Shown: positions 25,544-34,196 of the stretch, piece by piece
Layout: every line of letters starts with the position of its first letter
Numbering within the stretch: position 1 is the first letter of the stretch
Assembly: GCF_000785435.2 (NCBI RefSeq)
Contig: NZ_JTDB02000004.1
Location: 372,001-436,000, forward strand
From: Paraburkholderia sacchari
Lineage (GTDB): Bacteria; Pseudomonadota; Gammaproteobacteria; Burkholderiales; Burkholderiaceae
Direction: 5' to 3'
Length of the DNA: 64,000 bases
Made by a program: the position numbers and the translations under genes
Notes under the pieces: generated by a model
Databases searched by the model: none
What the model was told of the DNA's origin: nothing
Seen by the model: the letters and a program-made list of their open reading frames with translations, nothing else

Positions 25544-28500
25544 TTATTGAGCGTGAGTAGTCTCGTCGGTCTCGACGCCAGCCGTGCACACGGCGCGGCG
25601 CTTTGCAAGCCACCCGTGCACCATGCCGAACACGACCGGCACGAACACCAGCGTCGACAGCGTGCCGATCGCGAGTCCGCCGATCACGGCCCGCCCGAGC
25701 GGCGCATTCTGCTCGCCGCCGTCGCCGAGGCCTAGCGCCATCGGCAGCATGCCGATCAGCATGGCAAGCGCAGTCATCACCACAGGGCGAAAGCGGTTGA
25801 AGCCCGCGTCCAGCGCGGCCGCAAGCGGCGCCATGCCGCCTGCGAGCGATTCGCGCGCGGCGTTTATCACGAGGATACTGTTGGCCGTGGCAATGCCAAT
25901 GCACAGGATCGTGCCCGTGAGCGCGGGAACAGAGAGCGTCGTTTGCGTGACGAACAGCATCCATGCAATGCCCGCGATCGACGAGGGCAGGCCGCTGATG
26001 ATGATGAGCGGATCGAGCCACGACTGGAAGTTCACGACCATCAGCAAATAGACCAGCGCGATCGCGAACACGAGGCCGAGCGCAAGCCCGCTGAACGAGG
26101 CGTTCATCGACTGCACCTGGCCGCGCACCACGATCGACGAGCCCGGCGGCAGTTGGGCGCGTGCGGCGTCGACGAGCTTCGCCACGTCGGAGGCCACGCC
26201 GCCGAGATCGCGTCCCTGCGTGGAGGCGAAAATGTCGAGCACGGGCTGCACGTTGTAGTGCGAGACCACCGCCTCCTGCTCGCTGCGCGAGACCGTGCCG
26301 AGCGTACCGAGCTGGTTCTGCGGATTCGCCGTGACCGACTGCGTGGTGATCGGCACATTGGCGAGCGTTTGCAGCGAATGGATGTCGTATTGCGGCACCA
26401 TCGTCGTAAGCGGATAGCTCACGCCGTTCTTCGGATCGAGCCAGAAGTTAGGCGTGGTCTGCGAGCTGCCCGAGAGCGCGATCAGCAGATTCTGCGCGAC
26501 GTCGCGCTGCGTGAGGCCGGCCTGCATGGCCTTGGTGCGGTCGACGTTCACGTTTAGCGTGGGTTCGTCGCCGGGCTGCTGGATGCGCGCGTCCACGAGC
26601 CCGCGCACGCCGCGCATCTGATCGAGCAGGCGGTTCGCCACGATGCGGTTCTGGGCCAGCTTGTTGCCCACGATCTGCACATCGATAGGCGCGGGCAGAC
26701 CGAAGTTGAGGATCTGGCTCACGATGTCCGCGGGCAGGAACGAGAAGGTCACGCCGGGAAACGACGCGTCGAGCACATTGCGCAGCTTCGCGACGTATTG
26801 CGCGGTGGGCCGGTGCTTCGGCGCGAGCGTGACGAGAATGTCGGCGTCCTCGGGGCCGATCGGGTCGGACGAGTCGTAGGTGAGATTGATGCCGCTCACC
26901 GGCAGGCCGATGTTGTCGAGCACCGAAGCCTGTTCGGTGGCGGGAATCACGGTGCGTATTTTCGCTTCCACTTCGTCGGTGATGCGCGCGGTTTCCTCGA
27001 TGCGCGTGCCGGTGGGCGCGCGCAGATGCAGACGGATTTCACCGGAGTCGATTGCGGGGAAGAAGTCGCGCCCCGTGAACGGCACGAGCGCGAGCGAGCC
27101 CAGACAGATCGCGAGCCAGATCGCGACAAAACGGCGGCGGCGAGCGACGGCGCCCACAAGCACGGCGTGGTAGCGGTTGCGCACCGCCCCGAAACGCTTT
27201 TCGAATCCGCTCTGGAAGCGGCTCAGCTTGCCAGCAAAACCCCGCGCGGGCGTTGAATTTTTCGATTGCGTGCGCAACAGATACATCGCCAGCGTGGGAA
27301 TCAGCGTGCGTGAGAAGAAGTACGAGCCGCACATCGCGAACACCACGGCTTCGGCCATCGGCACGAACAGATAGTGCGCGACGCCCGTGAGCAGAAACAT
27401 CGGCACGAAGACGATGCAGATGGAAAGCGTCGAAACAAAGGTCGGCACGGCAATCTCGCCTGAGCCGTCGAGGATCGCGTCGTGCAGCGCCGCGCCGCGT
27501 TCGAGATGGTGCGTGATGTTCTCGATCGCGACGGTGGCATCGTCCACGAGAATGCCCACTGCGAGCGCGAGCCCGCCCAGTGTCATGATGTTGATGGTTT
27601 GGCCGAGCGCCGAAAGTGCGATCAGCGAGGTGAGCACGGAAAGCGGAATCGTCACCGCGATGATGAGCGTGGCGCGCCAACTGCCGAGAAATAGCAGGAT
27701 CATCGCGGCCGTGAGGCACGCAGCGATCAGCGCCTCGCGCACCACGCCGGAAATGGCGGACTTCACGAAGAGCGACTGGTCCGAGAGCGGCGTGATCTTG
27801 AGCGCGCTGGGCAGGCCCGCTGCAATCTTCGGCAGCATTGCTTTGACCTGCTGAATGATCGAGAGCGTGGAGGCGCTGCCGGTTTTCTGCACGGTGAGCA
27901 GCGCGGCGCGCTTGCCGTCCGCGCGCACGATGTTGGTCTGCGGCGCATAGCCGTCGATCACATGCGCGACATCGCGCACGTAGACCATGCTGCCGTTCAC
28001 GATCTTGATGGGCAGGTCGTTGAGCGCGGCCACGGTCTGCGTGCTGCCGTTCATCTCCACGTTGTATTCGCGCGTGCCGATTTTCGCAGTGCCGCTGGGC
28101 AGGATCAGGTTCTGCGCATTGACGGCGTTCACGACGTCGACGGGCGCGAGGCCCTTCGCCTGCAGTGCCTTGGGATCGAGCTGCACCATGATCTGGCGGA
28201 CCTTGCCGCCATAGGGCAGCGGCACGGCCGCGCCCTGGACCGTGGCGAGCTGCGTGCGGATGAAGCTGTTACCCAAGTCGTAAAGCGACTGCTCGGGCAG
28301 CGAATCGCTGGAGAGGCCGAGTTGCAGCACCGGCACCGTGGAGGCGCTGTAGGTGATGATGTTCGGCGGCAGCGTGCCGGGCGGCAGGACGCGCAGGATC
28401 GACGCCGAGTTCGAGGCCGCTTCGGCAATCGCGCGGTTGATGTCCGCGCCCGGATGGAAAAACACCTTCACGACCGACACGCCGTTGAGCGACTGCGATT

Positions 28501-28744
28501 CGATGTGCTCGATATCGTCGACGTCCGAGGTAAGCGCTCGCTCGTAATTCGAGGCGATGCGATGCGCCATATCCTCGGCTGAGAAGCCGTTGTACGTCCA
28601 CACGATGCTGACGACCGGGATGTCGATGTTCGGAAAAATGTCAGTGGGCGTGCGCATGATCGCGAGCGGCCCGAGGATGAACAGCAGCACGGCGAGCACG
28701 ATGAACGTGTAGGGGCGCTTGAGGGCCAGTTTGACGATCCACAT
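25544..28744 (-). CDS. RND efflux permease (HAE1/MdtBC-like)
   Basis: A 1066-residue inner-membrane RND transporter of normal length. It begins MWIVKLALKRPYTF and shows the TM4 proton-relay motif LAVGILVDDATVAIENI with paired aspartates, plus the two large periplasmic loops and the mirrored second half. It would drive proton-coupled export of hydrophobic compounds or metals; sequence alone does not assign the substrate, although the DD motif and sizes fit the HAE1 drug group rather than the CusA metal group. It is first in the operon and divergent from the DUF4148 gene. Confidence 0.92.
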   Translation of the reverse strand: MWIVKLALKRPYTFIVLAVLLFILGPLAIMRTPTDIFPNIDIPVVSIVWTYNGFSAEDMAHRIASNYERALTSDVDDIEHIESQSLNGVSVVKVFFHPGADINRAIAEAASNSASILRVLPPGTLPPNIITYSASTVPVLQLGLSSDSLPEQSLYDLGNSFIRTQLATVQGAAVPLPYGGKVRQIMVQLDPKALQAKGLAPVDVVNAVNAQNLILPSGTAKIGTREYNVEMNGSTQTVAALNDLPIKIVNGSMVYVRDVAHVIDGYAPQTNIVRADGKRAALLTVQKTGSASTLSIIQQVKAMLPKIAAGLPSALKITPLSDQSLFVKSAISGVVREALIAACLTAAMILLFLGSWRATLIIAVTIPLSVLTSLIALSALGQTINIMTLGGLALAVGILVDDATVAIENITHHLERGAALHDAILDGSGEIAVPTFVSTLSICIVFVPMFLLTGVAHYLFVPMAEAVVFAMCGSYFFSRTLIPTLAMYLLRTQSKNSTPARGFAGKLSRFQSGFEKRFGAVRNRYHAVLVGAVARRRRFVAIWLAICLGSLALVPFTGRDFFPAIDSGEIRLHLRAPTGTRIEETARITDEVEAKIRTVIPATEQASVLDNIGLPVSGINLTYDSSDPIGPEDADILVTLAPKHRPTAQYVAKLRNVLDASFPGVTFSFLPADIVSQILNFGLPAPIDVQIVGNKLAQNRIVANRLLDQMRGVRGLVDARIQQPGDEPTLNVNVDRTKAMQAGLTQRDVAQNLLIALSGSSQTTPNFWLDPKNGVSYPLTTMVPQYDIHSLQTLANVPITTQSVTANPQNQLGTLGTVSRSEQEAVVSHYNVQPVLDIFASTQGRDLGGVASDVAKLVDAARAQLPPGSSIVVRGQVQSMNASFSGLALGLVFAIALVYLLMVVNFQSWLDPLIIISGLPSSIAGIAWMLFVTQTTLSVPALTGTILCIGIATANSILVINAARESLAGGMAPLAAALDAGFNRFRPVVMTALAMLIGMLPMALGLGDGGEQNAPLGRAVIGGLAIGTLSTLVFVPVVFGMVHGWLAKRRAVCTAGVETDETTHAQ

Positions 28745-28844
28745 GGCGGGGTCCGGTGGGTGAGGCTGAAGCTGGGGCGGGTCCGCCCATCGGCAACGGG
28801 CGGCGTGACGGACGCAAGTATCGGAAGGGAGCGCTTACCTCGTG

Positions 28845-28906
28845 CTGACCCTTGCATTACGGATCTGTTATCTGCGCGGATAACAAACTTGTAATGAGCG
28901 GGTCAG
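28845..28906. promoter_or_regulatory. 62-bp nested palindrome between RND operon and DUF4148 gene
   Basis: Three pairs of arms share one centre (28875.5): CTGACCC/GGGTCAG (28845-28851, 28900-28906), CATTAC/GTAATG (28855-28860, 28891-28896) and TGTTATC/GATAACA (28866-28872, 28879-28885). Read per strand, each half is CATTAC-N5-TGTTATC, a tandem ATTAC/TTATC arrangement of 11-bp period like OmpR-family binding sites. It lies 101 bp before the RND start and 150 bp before the DUF4148 start. Confidence 0.7.
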
Positions 28907-29055
28907 GTTCGGGTCAGCGGCGGGCAACCAGAATGAGGACAACTTTCGCGGGAACCGGCATACGGGTTCTTTCGAAGGCGGGCCGAAGCTGCCTCATTTC
29001 CCGATGCAGCAGCCATACATGCAACTCCACGCAACCCCATGCAAAGGTGAACATC

Positions 29056-29415
29056 ATGAAAGCACTCATTTCCGCACTGCTCGTTTCCTGCGCCCTGGCC
29101 GCTCCGGTTTGCGCATTCGCCCAGGCGAACGCTGCCAGCACGTCCAGCACGTCCAGCACGTCCAGCACCAACGGCCCGGTCACGCGCGCCGAGGTTCGCG
29201 CCGATCTCGTGCGCGTCGAGCAGGTGGGGTATCGTCCTGCGGCTGCCGATAACAGCTATCCGGACGACATCCAGCGCGCCGAGGCCATCGTCGCGCAAGA
29301 TCAGGCGAAGCCGGGCGACGGCGCGGTGGGCGGCGTCGCCCTGTCGGGCAGCTCGGATTCGGGCAGTCACGCCACCCCTCGCGCCGATACGCGGTCGATT
29401 TACGCCGGGCATTGA
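29056..29415 (+). CDS. Small secreted DUF4148 protein
   Basis: A 119-residue protein with a signal peptide (MKALISALLVSCALAAPVCAFA) and the DUF4148 signature GPVTRAEVRADLVRVEQVGYRP, abundant in Burkholderiaceae. A serine/threonine-rich segment encoded by a 9-bp tandem repeat separates them. The ATG at 29056 follows AAAGGTG. Function is unknown. It is divergent from the RND efflux operon and shares its palindromic promoter region. Confidence 0.85.
   Translation: MKALISALLVSCALAAPVCAFAQANAASTSSTSSTSSTNGPVTRAEVRADLVRVEQVGYRPAAADNSYPDDIQRAEAIVAQDQAKPGDGAVGGVALSGSSDSGSHATPRADTRSIYAGH
29136..29168 (+). repeat. 9-bp in-frame tandem repeat
   Basis: CAGCACGTC is repeated three times plus a 6-bp remnant, encoding SSTSSTSST just after the signal peptide of the DUF4148 protein. 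Copy-number change by slippage would be in frame. Confidence 0.8.
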
Positions 29416-29421
29416 ACATCG

Positions 29422-29968
29422 GGCGGTGCGACGGCATGGGCAGAAATTCGCTCGCGCGTGGGCTTGCGGCTGTGGGAAGCGCAACTGCAGGTGCTCGCGC
29501 GCGAATTCGATGCGTGCGCCGCGAGCATCCCGCAACTGCTCGCGGTGCCGGACGGCGCGGACACCGTCGGCATCGGCGGGGCCACCAATCTGCTTTCGTG
29601 GCATGCGATGCACCAGGGCGACTTCGAGCGTACCTGCAACGCGGCCGCGCTGATGGGCGAAGTGCTCTACGAATTCAGCCGTGCCCGCCTCCGACGGCGC
29701 GCAGCGCCCCGGCGAGTCGCGCCAGCAGGCCAGCGCGTTCGACCTGCTCAGCGAACGGGAGACCGAAATCGTCCGGCTGCTCGTGCATGCGATTCCGAAC
29801 GAGCGCATCGCGCGGGCGCTGTCGATCTCCCCCGAGACCGTCAAGTGGCAACTTAAAAGCATCTACGGCAAGCTCAGAGTGTCGAGCTGCGATGAAGCGG
29901 TCGCGCTGATCCGCAATGCGCATCCGGGGTCCAGCGACGGTTCGTGGTTCGCCGATCCGCCGCTTTGA
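29422..29968 (+). pseudogene. Relic of a large LuxR/MalT-type regulator
   Basis: In one frame 29422-29680 encodes LRLWEAQLQVLAREFDACAA, then LLSWHAMHQGDFERTCNAAALMGEVLYEF, resembling the tetratricopeptide region of large MalT/AcoK-like regulators. In the next frame 29681-29968 encodes a LuxR helix-turn-helix (LLSERETEIVRLLVHAIPNERIARALSI, SPETVKWQLKSIYGKLRV). The ATPase half and the junction are missing, and a frameshift or deletion near 29680 separates the pieces. Confidence 0.7.
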
Positions 29969-30122
29969 CTCCCGCTTTCGCGTAGTTCCGCTGCATGCGC
30001 CGCCCCCCAATCGCAGGGGGTTGGATGCGCCCACGCGGTCGCTATGCTCATGTCCTGGCAGGTGTGCATCGGTTCGATTAGCCGCATGCCGCCTCATGAA
30101 CGGAGCAGCGCGGGAGACAGCG

Positions 30123-30413
30123 ATGATGGGGCACGAAAAAGCGCATAAAAGCGCGCACGGAAGGTCGTTGCGCGCGGTAATCGAGAAGTGGCTCGCGCCA
30201 CAACCCGCAGCGCAGATCGTGCTGACCCGCGTGCAGCCATGCCGCTCGACGCCGTGGCGCTGCGTGCGCGTCGAGACGGCGAGACATTCCGGCGGCTATG
30301 CCATCGTGTTCTTCAGGCACCACGACGGTTCGTGGTGCGTATTCCCCCCACCATTCACGCGCCCGGCCATGGGCGGCGGCCACCCGCAGCCCGCCCTTCG
30401 CGCCACCCAATGA
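30123..30413 (+). CDS. Small conserved Burkholderia-type hypothetical protein
   Basis: A 96-residue protein with the segment AHGRSLRAVIEKWLAP followed by FFRHHDGSWCVFPP, a pattern I know from small uncharacterised Burkholderiaceae proteins. GGGAG lies upstream of ATG 30123, and an alternative in-frame ATG lies at 30096. Basic N-terminus, no signal peptide or membrane segment. Function unknown. The gap 30414-30517 shows nothing. Confidence 0.55.
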   Translation: MMGHEKAHKSAHGRSLRAVIEKWLAPQPAAQIVLTRVQPCRSTPWRCVRVETARHSGGYAIVFFRHHDGSWCVFPPPFTRPAMGGGHPQPALRATQ

Positions 30414-30517
30414 GGGTGGTCACGCGCTTGCCCCTATCTGGCTTACTTGAGTGGGCGTAGCGGTTGCTCATGACGGCAGGAATCGCCAGACAAGTCCAAA
30501 CATGACGGAGACAAACA

Positions 30518-30866
30518 ATGGGTGTGTTAAGCGGAATTCGCGTCCTCGAATTCGAGGCGATTGGCCCCGCCCCATTTGCGGTAATGATGCTGGCCGACAT
30601 GGGCGCGAACGTCATGCGCATCGATCGGCCCGTAGCGCCGGACGACCTCGGCCCGAACTCGCGCGTAATCCGCGGCTCGTCTATGGCCGCATGATGGGTT
30701 GGGGGCAGACCGGGCCGCTCGCCGCGCGCGCGGGCCACGATCTGAACTACATCGCGCGCTCTGGCGTGCTTTCGGGCATCGGCCGAGGCGCAGACAGCGC
30801 ACCGGTGCCGCCGCTGAACCTCGTTGGCGACTATGGCGGCGGTGGCATGCTGCTGGCCTCGGTAGT
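30518..30866 (+). pseudogene. Relic of a CaiB/BaiF-family CoA transferase or racemase
   Basis: ATG 30518 opens [20 protein letters not shown] and [16 protein letters not shown], the standard family III CoA-transferase N-terminus. After an internal deletion near 30665 the frame shifts and continues [30 protein letters not shown], normally about 50 residues further on, ending [16 protein letters not shown]. The rest of the roughly 380-residue protein is missing. Full-length homologues include carnitine CoA-transferase and alpha-methylacyl-CoA racemase. It abuts etfB. Confidence 0.78.
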
Positions 30867-30902
30867 TAGTCAGGACTGGGAAACTAATTTATGGAGGCAA
30901 AG

Positions 30903-31652
30903 ATGAAGGTGTTGGTAGCAGTCAAACGAGTCGTCGATTTCAACGTCAAGGTCCGGGTCAAGTCGGATGGCACGGGCGTCGATCTCGCGAACGTCAAAAT
31001 GAGCATCAATCCGTTCGATGAAATCGCCGTTGAGGAAGCCGTGCGCCTGAAGGAGAAGGGCGCGGCGACCGAGGTGGTGGCCGTATCGTGCGGCGCGAGC
31101 GCTTGCCAGGAAGTACTGAGAACCGCCATGGCGATCGGCGCCGACCGCGGCGTGCTGGTCGAAACGGATGCGGCGTTGCAGCCGCTCGCCGTGGCCAAGC
31201 TGCTCAAGGCGCTGATCGACAAGGAGCAGCCGCAGCTCGTGATCCTCGGCAAGCAGGCAATCGACGACGATTGCAACCAGACCGGCCAGATGCTTGCCGC
31301 GCTGATGGGCGCGGGCCAGGCCACGTTCGCCAGCAAGGTCGAGCTCGCCGATGGTCAGGCAGTTGTTACGCGGGAAATCGACGGCGGCCTCGAAACCGTG
31401 AAACTCTCGCTGCCGGCAATCGTCACGACCGATTTGCGCCTGAACGAGCCGCGCTACTCCACTCTCCCGAACATCATGAAGGCGAAGAAAAAGCCGCTGG
31501 ATACGGTAACGCCGGAGCAACTGGGCGTAGACGTCGCGCCGCGCCTGAATACGCTCAAGAGCGCGGAGCCCGCCGGGCGCAGCGCCGGCGTGAAGGTGCC
31601 CGACGTGGCCGCGCTGGTCGCGAAACTGAAGAACGAAGCCAAGGTAATTTGA
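30903..31652 (+). CDS. etfB: Electron transfer flavoprotein beta subunit
   Basis: A 249-residue protein, the canonical EtfB length, beginning [20 protein letters not shown], with the AMP/FAD-region motif [17 protein letters not shown]. With EtfA it passes electrons from acyl-CoA or dimethylglycine-type dehydrogenases to the ubiquinone pool. GGAGG sits 5 bp before ATG 30903; an in-frame ATG at 30891 lies on the Shine-Dalgarno itself and was not used. A CaiB-family relic lies immediately upstream. Confidence 0.95.
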   Translation: MKVLVAVKRVVDFNVKVRVKSDGTGVDLANVKMSINPFDEIAVEEAVRLKEKGAATEVVAVSCGASACQEVLRTAMAIGADRGVLVETDAALQPLAVAKLLKALIDKEQPQLVILGKQAIDDDCNQTGQMLAALMGAGQATFASKVELADGQAVVTREIDGGLETVKLSLPAIVTTDLRLNEPRYSTLPNIMKAKKKPLDTVTPEQLGVDVAPRLNTLKSAEPAGRSAGVKVPDVAALVAKLKNEAKVI

Positions 31653-31662
31653 GGGAGCTGCA

Positions 31663-32607
31663 ATGACTGCGCAAGGCAAAGTGCTGGTCGTGGCCGAACA
31701 CGATCACGTTTCAATCAAGAACGCAACGCTCAACGCTGTAACCGCCGCGTTGCAATGTGGCGCCGAAGTTCACCTGCTGGTTGCCGGCCATAATGCCGGC
31801 GGCGCGGCGCAAGCCGCTGCGGACATCGTCGGTATCGCGCGCGTGTTGCACGCGGACGCACCGCAACTGGCCGAGGCGCTTGCCGAAAACCTCGCGGCGC
31901 AGGTAGTGGCGCTCGCGCCAGCCTACGGCCACATCCTGTTTGCTTCGACGAGCACGGGCAAGAACGTCGCGCCGCGCGTAGCCGCGCTGCTCGACGTGGC
32001 CCAGGTCTCGGACATCACGCGTATCGTGAGCGCCAATACCTTCGAGCGTCCGATCTATGCGGGCAACGTGATTGTCACGGTGCAAAGCAGCGATGCCGTG
32101 AAGGTCGTGACGGTGCGTGCAACTGCATTCGAGGGCGCGGCTTCGCAAGGCGGCGCGGCAGCGGTGGAGCAGGTGGCTGCCGTGGCGGACACGGGCCTGT
32201 CGAGCTTTGTCGAGCGCGTGGTGGCGAAGAGCGATCGTCCGGAGCTTGCCGATGCGCGCATCATCGTGAGCGGCGGCCGCGCCATGGGCAGCAGCGAGCG
32301 ATTCCACGAAGTACTCACTCCGCTCGCCGACAAGCTGGGCGCGGCGCTTGGCGCATCGCGCGCGGCCGTGGATGCGGGCTTCGCACCGAACGACTGGCAG
32401 GTCGGGCAGACCGGCAAGATCGTCGCGCCCGAGCTTTATGTGGCGTGCGGTATTTCCGGGGCGATTCAGCACCTTGCGGGGATGAAGGATTCCAAGGTGA
32501 TCGTCGCCATCAATAAGGATGCTGAAGCGCCGATCTTTAGCGTTGCAGATTATGGGCTCGAGGCCGATCTTTTCTCGGCGGTGCCGGAGTTGATCGCCGC
32601 TATCTAG
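31663..32607 (+). CDS. etfA: Electron transfer flavoprotein alpha subunit
   Basis: A 314-residue EtfA, cytoplasmic partner of EtfB. The FAD-binding C-terminal half is intact (SGGRAMGSSERF, then GQTGKIVAPELYVACGISGAIQHLAGM). It lies 10 bp after etfB with GAGGGAG upstream, forming the usual two-gene operon. Confidence 0.95.
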   Translation: MTAQGKVLVVAEHDHVSIKNATLNAVTAALQCGAEVHLLVAGHNAGGAAQAAADIVGIARVLHADAPQLAEALAENLAAQVVALAPAYGHILFASTSTGKNVAPRVAALLDVAQVSDITRIVSANTFERPIYAGNVIVTVQSSDAVKVVTVRATAFEGAASQGGAAAVEQVAAVADTGLSSFVERVVAKSDRPELADARIIVSGGRAMGSSERFHEVLTPLADKLGAALGASRAAVDAGFAPNDWQVGQTGKIVAPELYVACGISGAIQHLAGMKDSKVIVAINKDAEAPIFSVADYGLEADLFSAVPELIAAI

Positions 32608-32714
32608 AGAATGAAAGGGACCTCCCCATCCCGAGGCTGCCGCGGAAGTTTTGATCTCGTCGTGAGCAGTCGGGGGGGGAGGCGCTGGGTACCGGCGCGC
32701 GCAAGCGTTGGCGT

Positions 32715-32879
32715 TCAGTGACGTGACGGGCGCTCACCAAAGCGCGGTACATCCGATTTCGGCTCGTGCTCCGGCTGATCGGACTGGCGCTGCGCGGCCG
32801 CTTCCCGATCGAGGCGCCTGCTATCCATCGTGGTTCGCCGTTCCTTGGTCAACGCTCGGCGTAGCTTGGACTTGAACAT
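32715..32879 (-). CDS. Small basic protein of unknown function
   Basis: A 54-residue Arg/Lys/Glu-rich protein, starting MFKSKLRRALTKERRT and ending PRFGERPSRH. AAAAGGAG upstream of the ATG supports the start. There is no recognised domain. It is predicted mainly from the ribosome-binding site and composition. Confidence 0.45.
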   Translation of the reverse strand: MFKSKLRRALTKERRTTMDSRRLDREAAAQRQSDQPEHEPKSDVPRFGERPSRH

Positions 32880-33091
32880 GGAGTTTCTCCTTTTGGCTAA
32901 TCTGGAGGGGCTCAAGGTACAGCAGGACCGCACCGGCGCGCAACACCCTTGACGCATGCGGCGCCCGCGCGCTGGCGCCCCGGTCCGAATCACCACGGCG
33001 CCTGACTCGTCAGCGCGAACTGCGTGAGCGTGTCATTGGCGCGGTGCGAAACAATTGGCTGCAACGCTTATTTGCATCAGAGCCGAACTGA

Positions 33092-34078
33092 CTACGTTCC
33101 AGTCCTTGTACGCGAGCGGGACGTCCGCGCGGGCGCGCCGGGCGGCGTTCGCACCTTCGCCTGTGCTCCGCCGATCCCGGCCCTGGCAAACGTTTCGGCC
33201 AGAAAATCCACGCACACCTTGACCTTGGCCGACTGCGCGAGGCGCTCAGGAAACACCGCCCACACATTGGCCGGTTGCGTCACATCGGGCAGCACTCGCT
33301 GGAGCTTCCCTTCGTCGAGCAGGGGCTGGACGTCCCAGATCGAGCGCAGCACGATGCCGCGCCCCGCCAGCGCCCATTGCACCGCCGCCTCGCCGTGATT
33401 CGTCGAAAGCGGCCCCGTCACCTTCACGCCCACCGTCTCGCCGCCCGCGTTCAGACGCCAGACGCCGAACGGATGATCGCGTTCCTTGATCGCGAGACAG
33501 GCATGCGACTCCAGATCCGCGATGCGCTGCGGCACCCCGTGCGCCTCCAGATAAGCGGGCGCGGCGCACAGCACCCGATAGTTCGTCGCTAGTCGCTTCG
33601 CGATCAGATGGCCCGCGATTTCGTCGCCGATGCGCACGTCCAGGTCGAAGCCTTCGCCCGCCACATCCACCACGCGATCGAACAGATCGAGCCGCACGTT
33701 CAGTTGCGGATACTGGTCCTGCAAATCCGCCAGCGCGGGCGCGACGAACTGGCGGCCAAAGCCAAAGCTGCTTGACACGCGCAGCGTGCCGCGTGGCATG
33801 CGGCGCGTGCTGGAGACGTCTTCGACGAGCTGGTCCACGTCGTCGAGGATTTTTTCCGCCCAGGCGAACACGCGCTCGCCCGCCGCCGTCATCGCCACGC
33901 GTCGCGTCGAGCGGTGCAGCAAGCGCGTGCCGAGGCTCGTCTCGAGCACGCCCACTCGCTTGCTGACGTAGGCGACCGAAGCGGAGAGCGCCTCGGCCGC
34001 CCCGCTGAAGCTGGACTTGCGAGCGACCATGCAGAACACACGCAGGTCGCCGAGTTCGGGTGAGGCGGGCAGTTTCAT
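33092..34078 (-). CDS. LysR-family regulator of the carnitine island (DmlR/YeaT-like)
   Basis: A 328-residue LysR regulator with helix-turn-helix (SSFSGAAEALSASVAYVSKRVGVLE) and effector domain. It ends the cluster that also contains porin, permease, cntA, aldehyde dehydrogenase, cntB and the DmlA-like gene; E. coli places LysR-type YeaT (DmlR) beside the homologous yeaU-yeaX genes. I chose ATG 34078 over a start 33 bases upstream, because the protein then begins with a normal MKLPASPELGDLRVF. The C-terminal Arg/Thr-rich tail is unusual. Confidence 0.82.
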   Translation of the reverse strand: MKLPASPELGDLRVFCMVARKSSFSGAAEALSASVAYVSKRVGVLETSLGTRLLHRSTRRVAMTAAGERVFAWAEKILDDVDQLVEDVSSTRRMPRGTLRVSSSFGFGRQFVAPALADLQDQYPQLNVRLDLFDRVVDVAGEGFDLDVRIGDEIAGHLIAKRLATNYRVLCAAPAYLEAHGVPQRIADLESHACLAIKERDHPFGVWRLNAGGETVGVKVTGPLSTNHGEAAVQWALAGRGIVLRSIWDVQPLLDEGKLQRVLPDVTQPANVWAVFPERLAQSAKVKVCVDFLAETFARAGIGGAQAKVRTPPGAPARTSRSRTRTGT

Positions 34079-34196
34079 AGCGGGAAGTCTGACAAATGCA
34101 CAGGCCGGCACGCGGGCGTGAGCTATGGGTGCCGACGCGGGGCACGGTGGCCCGCGGCGGCATCTTCGCTTGCGCCCGCAGCGTCGGAACGCGCGC

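Noticed and set aside
29136-29168. CRISPR-like array
   Set aside because: Units are 9 bp with no spacers; it is an in-frame coding repeat.
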